From assembly GCA_002897735.1 (NCBI GenBank), contig BDTW01000055.1, positions 1-55,797 on the forward strand: 55,797 nt of DNA, in the 5' to 3' direction. Positions within the stretch are counted from its first letter, which is position 1. Every line of letters begins with the position of its first letter. The stretch comes from a bacterium BMS3Bbin13 (GTDB lineage: Bacteria; Pseudomonadota; Gammaproteobacteria; 21-64-14). Below the pieces are notes generated by a model. The model was not told the origin of the DNA. It saw only the letters and a list, made by a program, of their open reading frames with translations, and searched no databases. This document shows positions 53,663 to 55,797 of the stretch, piece after piece. The position numbers and the translations under genes are program-made.

Positions 53663-55797
53663 TCAGCGAACTCTTGGATATGCTTTGGCTGTCAGCTCGC
53701 TAAGGAACATGAAGCGCTTGATGTCGTATGGCATGACCGAGTGTTCCTGAACCTCATTTGGCATAAGCAGTTGACGAAGTTGGCGCTTGAACCCAGTCGC
53801 CTCTTCGCGCGTTCCGGCAGTCCACAAACCCGCTGCTGCATAGATAGCGTGGACAAGGTATGACACTTCGATCTCAGGATCGCTGTTCGATTCGATGTTG
53901 TTACGCATCTGATCGTACATCCTGCGGAAAGATGAAGCATCCACTTCTTCGCCTTGCTTATATGTTCGCAGTAGTGCGGACATGAAAAGGTTGACGAGAA
54001 GGTTACGTACTACGTTTCTGGAAATCCACGGATCGATGATTTCCAGGTTATCTAATTTACTGAGCAGGGCTTTTGCGTCTTCTTCGATCTGTCCAAGCGT
54101 AGGGACAGCCTCCGGAATTTTTTCTTTCTGAAAAATCGAAAATAGTTGGTAGGTCAGGTGCAGCGCCACCCGTTCGGCTAAAAAGCGTATCGGCGCGGCA
54201 TCCAACTCCGGCTTGCTCTGCCGATCCTGTTCCAGACATTTTTCTGCCAGTGTCAGCATCGTCTCGACAGACTCCAGATTACGTACGTGTCGTGCAGATT
54301 GGCGTAGGGCAACCGCGCGGAGATAAGCCGCTTCGCGGCCGGAGACGTTGGCGATATCCTGCTGATTCGCAATGCAATAGGCGCGTCCGGCAAGGATTGC
54401 AGCCACATGCCATACGTCTTCCGCCGCAAACAACAGGGCATGGGCGAGGTAGTAGGTATAATCGCCTCCATCCTCCTGTCGTAACGCCTGGATCATCTCC
54501 TTGTGCCTGCCTGCGCCGCGAGAGCCTTTACGATAAAACGCCTGCACACTCTGGACAAAGGCGCGTGTCGCACCAAAAGAATCAAAGGAGAGGGTAGGTA
54601 TGTTTCGAGAACGATGATCTTGCTTCCCTTGTCTCGACAGCAGCCATCCCGCTTCCGTCGCTGCTTCGAAGCAGGTATTCCATGCATCTCGCACCCTAAT
54701 TTCCAACCGATCAGCCAGACTATCCAGCAACTGGTTGAGATCGTCAGCAAGGAGTACCAGGGATTGATGTTTATCCGATCGTGGTTCATCCTGGAAACTG
54801 TGGCGCAACAAAATGGTACGGGTATAGTAGTCCCAGCTTTCACGAAACTCTCCGGCGATCTTTGGGTGAAGAGTGAGCACCGATTTTGCCATTACGTACA
54901 ACGCATTCCGATTCTCGCCCAACAGCTTGTCGAGTTCAGCCATATAGTTGGCGTATCTGATCTGAAACTTTCCAAGGAATGTGTCCAACCAATGAATCAA
55001 CTCTGTTCGTCCAGTGTTGTCAGGCAGAGCATTGCTTTCCATGTTGGCCTCGGCCCGGCCTTCGAAGGCAAGCACCCCCACCTCCGCCAGATAGCACCGT
55101 GGATGGCGTAGGTACAGTTCCGCGAAACTGTACTTCTCCCCCTCTGGCGTGTAGTTTCGTGCTGCTTTATGTACTGCCCAATCGCCGGTGATCATGACCA
55201 AGCGGTACCGGTCGCGGAGCTGGCGATTGCACCACTCCAGGTAAGCAAGCGCATGGGCATCGCCTTCCACGAGCACCATGCTCGAAGCCCCGGATTTGGC
55301 GTCACGCAATAGTGACAACCAGTTCTCACGTAGATCATGCAGGCGCAGCATGTCCCTTAGATCGAGTGTTTGGGCCAACGCGTTCCTGACTACAGGGTCC
55401 TTGTAACAACCCTGTTCAACAACGAAACCCGGTGGCGCGATCCGTTGCTTCGCCAGCAGCCGATTGAATCGCTTGAATTCGGCAGTGGGACCGCTACGGC
55501 CCGCCAGCAATTGGCTCAGGTGGGGAGCGGATTTCTCCAGTTTCAACAGGTCGTCGTCGGTCGGATTTTGGCCAATTCGACTGACCAGCGCGCGCAGACG
55601 ATCAAACTCCCCACTTGCGGTGTTATGCTCTTTGCCAGTATCATGTGCAATGCCGAAATAGATCGTCGCCAGCTCCACTTCCAGGGGTGGAATGATCAAC
55701 AATGGTGCCCGGTCATTGGCAAGCTGGAAAAAAATGTAATGAGCCAGGGCGCGGCCGACCGCAACCGAAACCTCGGGGGTTTCGTCCGGCAGGACCT
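53663..55797 (-). CDS. large protein with possible PIN-like domain, 5' end beyond window
   Basis: At least 711 codons are open to the right edge, so the start lies outside. The N-terminal third has EGDAHALAYLEWCNRQLRDR, then RLVMITGDWAVHKAA, then RHPRCYLAEVG. This resembles the late acidic TGD motif of PIN-like nuclease folds, but the early Asp motif would be at or beyond the edge. The rest is helical and may contain TPR-like repeats. Base composition is clearly more AT-rich than the housekeeping genes before it, which suggests transfer. A defence or toxin role is speculation. Confidence 0.72.
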   Translation of the reverse strand, partial: VLPDETPEVSVAVGRALAHYIFFQLANDRAPLLIIPPLEVELATIYFGIAHDTGKEHNTASGEFDRLRALVSRIGQNPTDDDLLKLEKSAPHLSQLLAGRSGPTAEFKRFNRLLAKQRIAPPGFVVEQGCYKDPVVRNALAQTLDLRDMLRLHDLRENWLSLLRDAKSGASSMVLVEGDAHALAYLEWCNRQLRDRYRLVMITGDWAVHKAARNYTPEGEKYSFAELYLRHPRCYLAEVGVLAFEGRAEANMESNALPDNTGRTELIHWLDTFLGKFQIRYANYMAELDKLLGENRNALYVMAKSVLTLHPKIAGEFRESWDYYTRTILLRHSFQDEPRSDKHQSLVLLADDLNQLLDSLADRLEIRVRDAWNTCFEAATEAGWLLSRQGKQDHRSRNIPTLSFDSFGATRAFVQSVQAFYRKGSRGAGRHKEMIQALRQEDGGDYTYYLAHALLFAAEDVWHVAAILAGRAYCIANQQDIANVSGREAAYLRAVALRQSARHVRNLESVETMLTLAEKCLEQDRQSKPELDAAPIRFLAERVALHLTYQLFSIFQKEKIPEAVPTLGQIEEDAKALLSKLDNLEIIDPWISRNVVRNLLVNLFMSALLRTYKQGEEVDASSFRRMYDQMRNNIESNSDPEIEVSYLVHAIYAAAGLWTAGTREEATGFKRQLRQLLMPNEVQEHSVMPYDIKRFMFLSELTAKAYPRVR

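Overview
The window is GC-rich chromosomal DNA from a gammaproteobacterium. Two conserved housekeeping blocks support this: comEC-exbB-exbD-msbA-lpxK-trm112-kdsB, and rne | rluC-HAD-sppA-maf-yceD-rpmF-plsX-fabH-fabD-fabG-acpP-fabF-pabB-pabC-mltG-tmk-holB-pilZ-tatD, an order close to that of Pseudomonas and E. coli. A HiPIP gene, a respiratory molybdoenzyme and an arsenic operon suggest a chemolithotrophic or anaerobically respiring lineage, perhaps near Chromatiales or Acidiferrobacterales. That placement is inference, because no marker RNA gene is present.

Layout: (1) 61-4569, a TolC/MacA/MacB-type efflux system of four overlapping genes. (2) 4832-14385, lolC-lolD, then comEC, exbBD, msbA, lpxK, a Trm112-like gene and kdsB (lipoprotein export, DNA uptake, LPS core and lipid A). 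(3) 14592-15407, a ZIP metal transporter. (4) 15468-25478, an accessory region: moaA preceded by a 37-codon ORF, yqeC, a truncated second moaA, and a minus-strand operon running Fe-S subunit, NrfD-type membrane subunit, 1029-aa TtrA-like molybdoenzyme, TorD-like chaperone, HiPIP and porin. (5) 25904-29841, arsR-arsC-arsD-arsA plus a low-molecular-weight phosphatase. (6) 29889-35715, rne divergent from rluC-HAD-sppA. (7) 35943-39828, maf and a two-subunit pyruvate carboxylase on the minus strand. (8) 40052-53465, the fatty-acid, folate and DNA-replication operon. (9) From about 53.5 kb, a more AT-rich stretch with a gene remnant and the 3' part of a large unrecognised gene that runs out of the window.

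The most interesting unit is region 4. The B-C-A gene order, the enzyme length and the motifs match tetrathionate reductase (TtrBCA). However, the first ligand position of the catalytic-subunit [4Fe-4S] motif is Asp rather than Cys. The operon also carries a Tat-exported HiPIP and a porin and lies next to Mo-cofactor genes and an ars operon, which suggests a periplasmic respiratory enzyme of unknown substrate. The ars operon has an ArsD fused to an AhpD/carboxymuconolactone-decarboxylase-like domain and no efflux permease in view.

A family of palindromic REP-like elements (GTAGGGC, a GC-rich hairpin, GCCGAC) recurs between genes. One copy forms the C-terminal codons of fabD and another supplies the stop codon of maf. 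Many genes start with GTG or TTG inside the stop codon of the previous gene. No tRNA, rRNA, CRISPR array or intact insertion sequence was seen.
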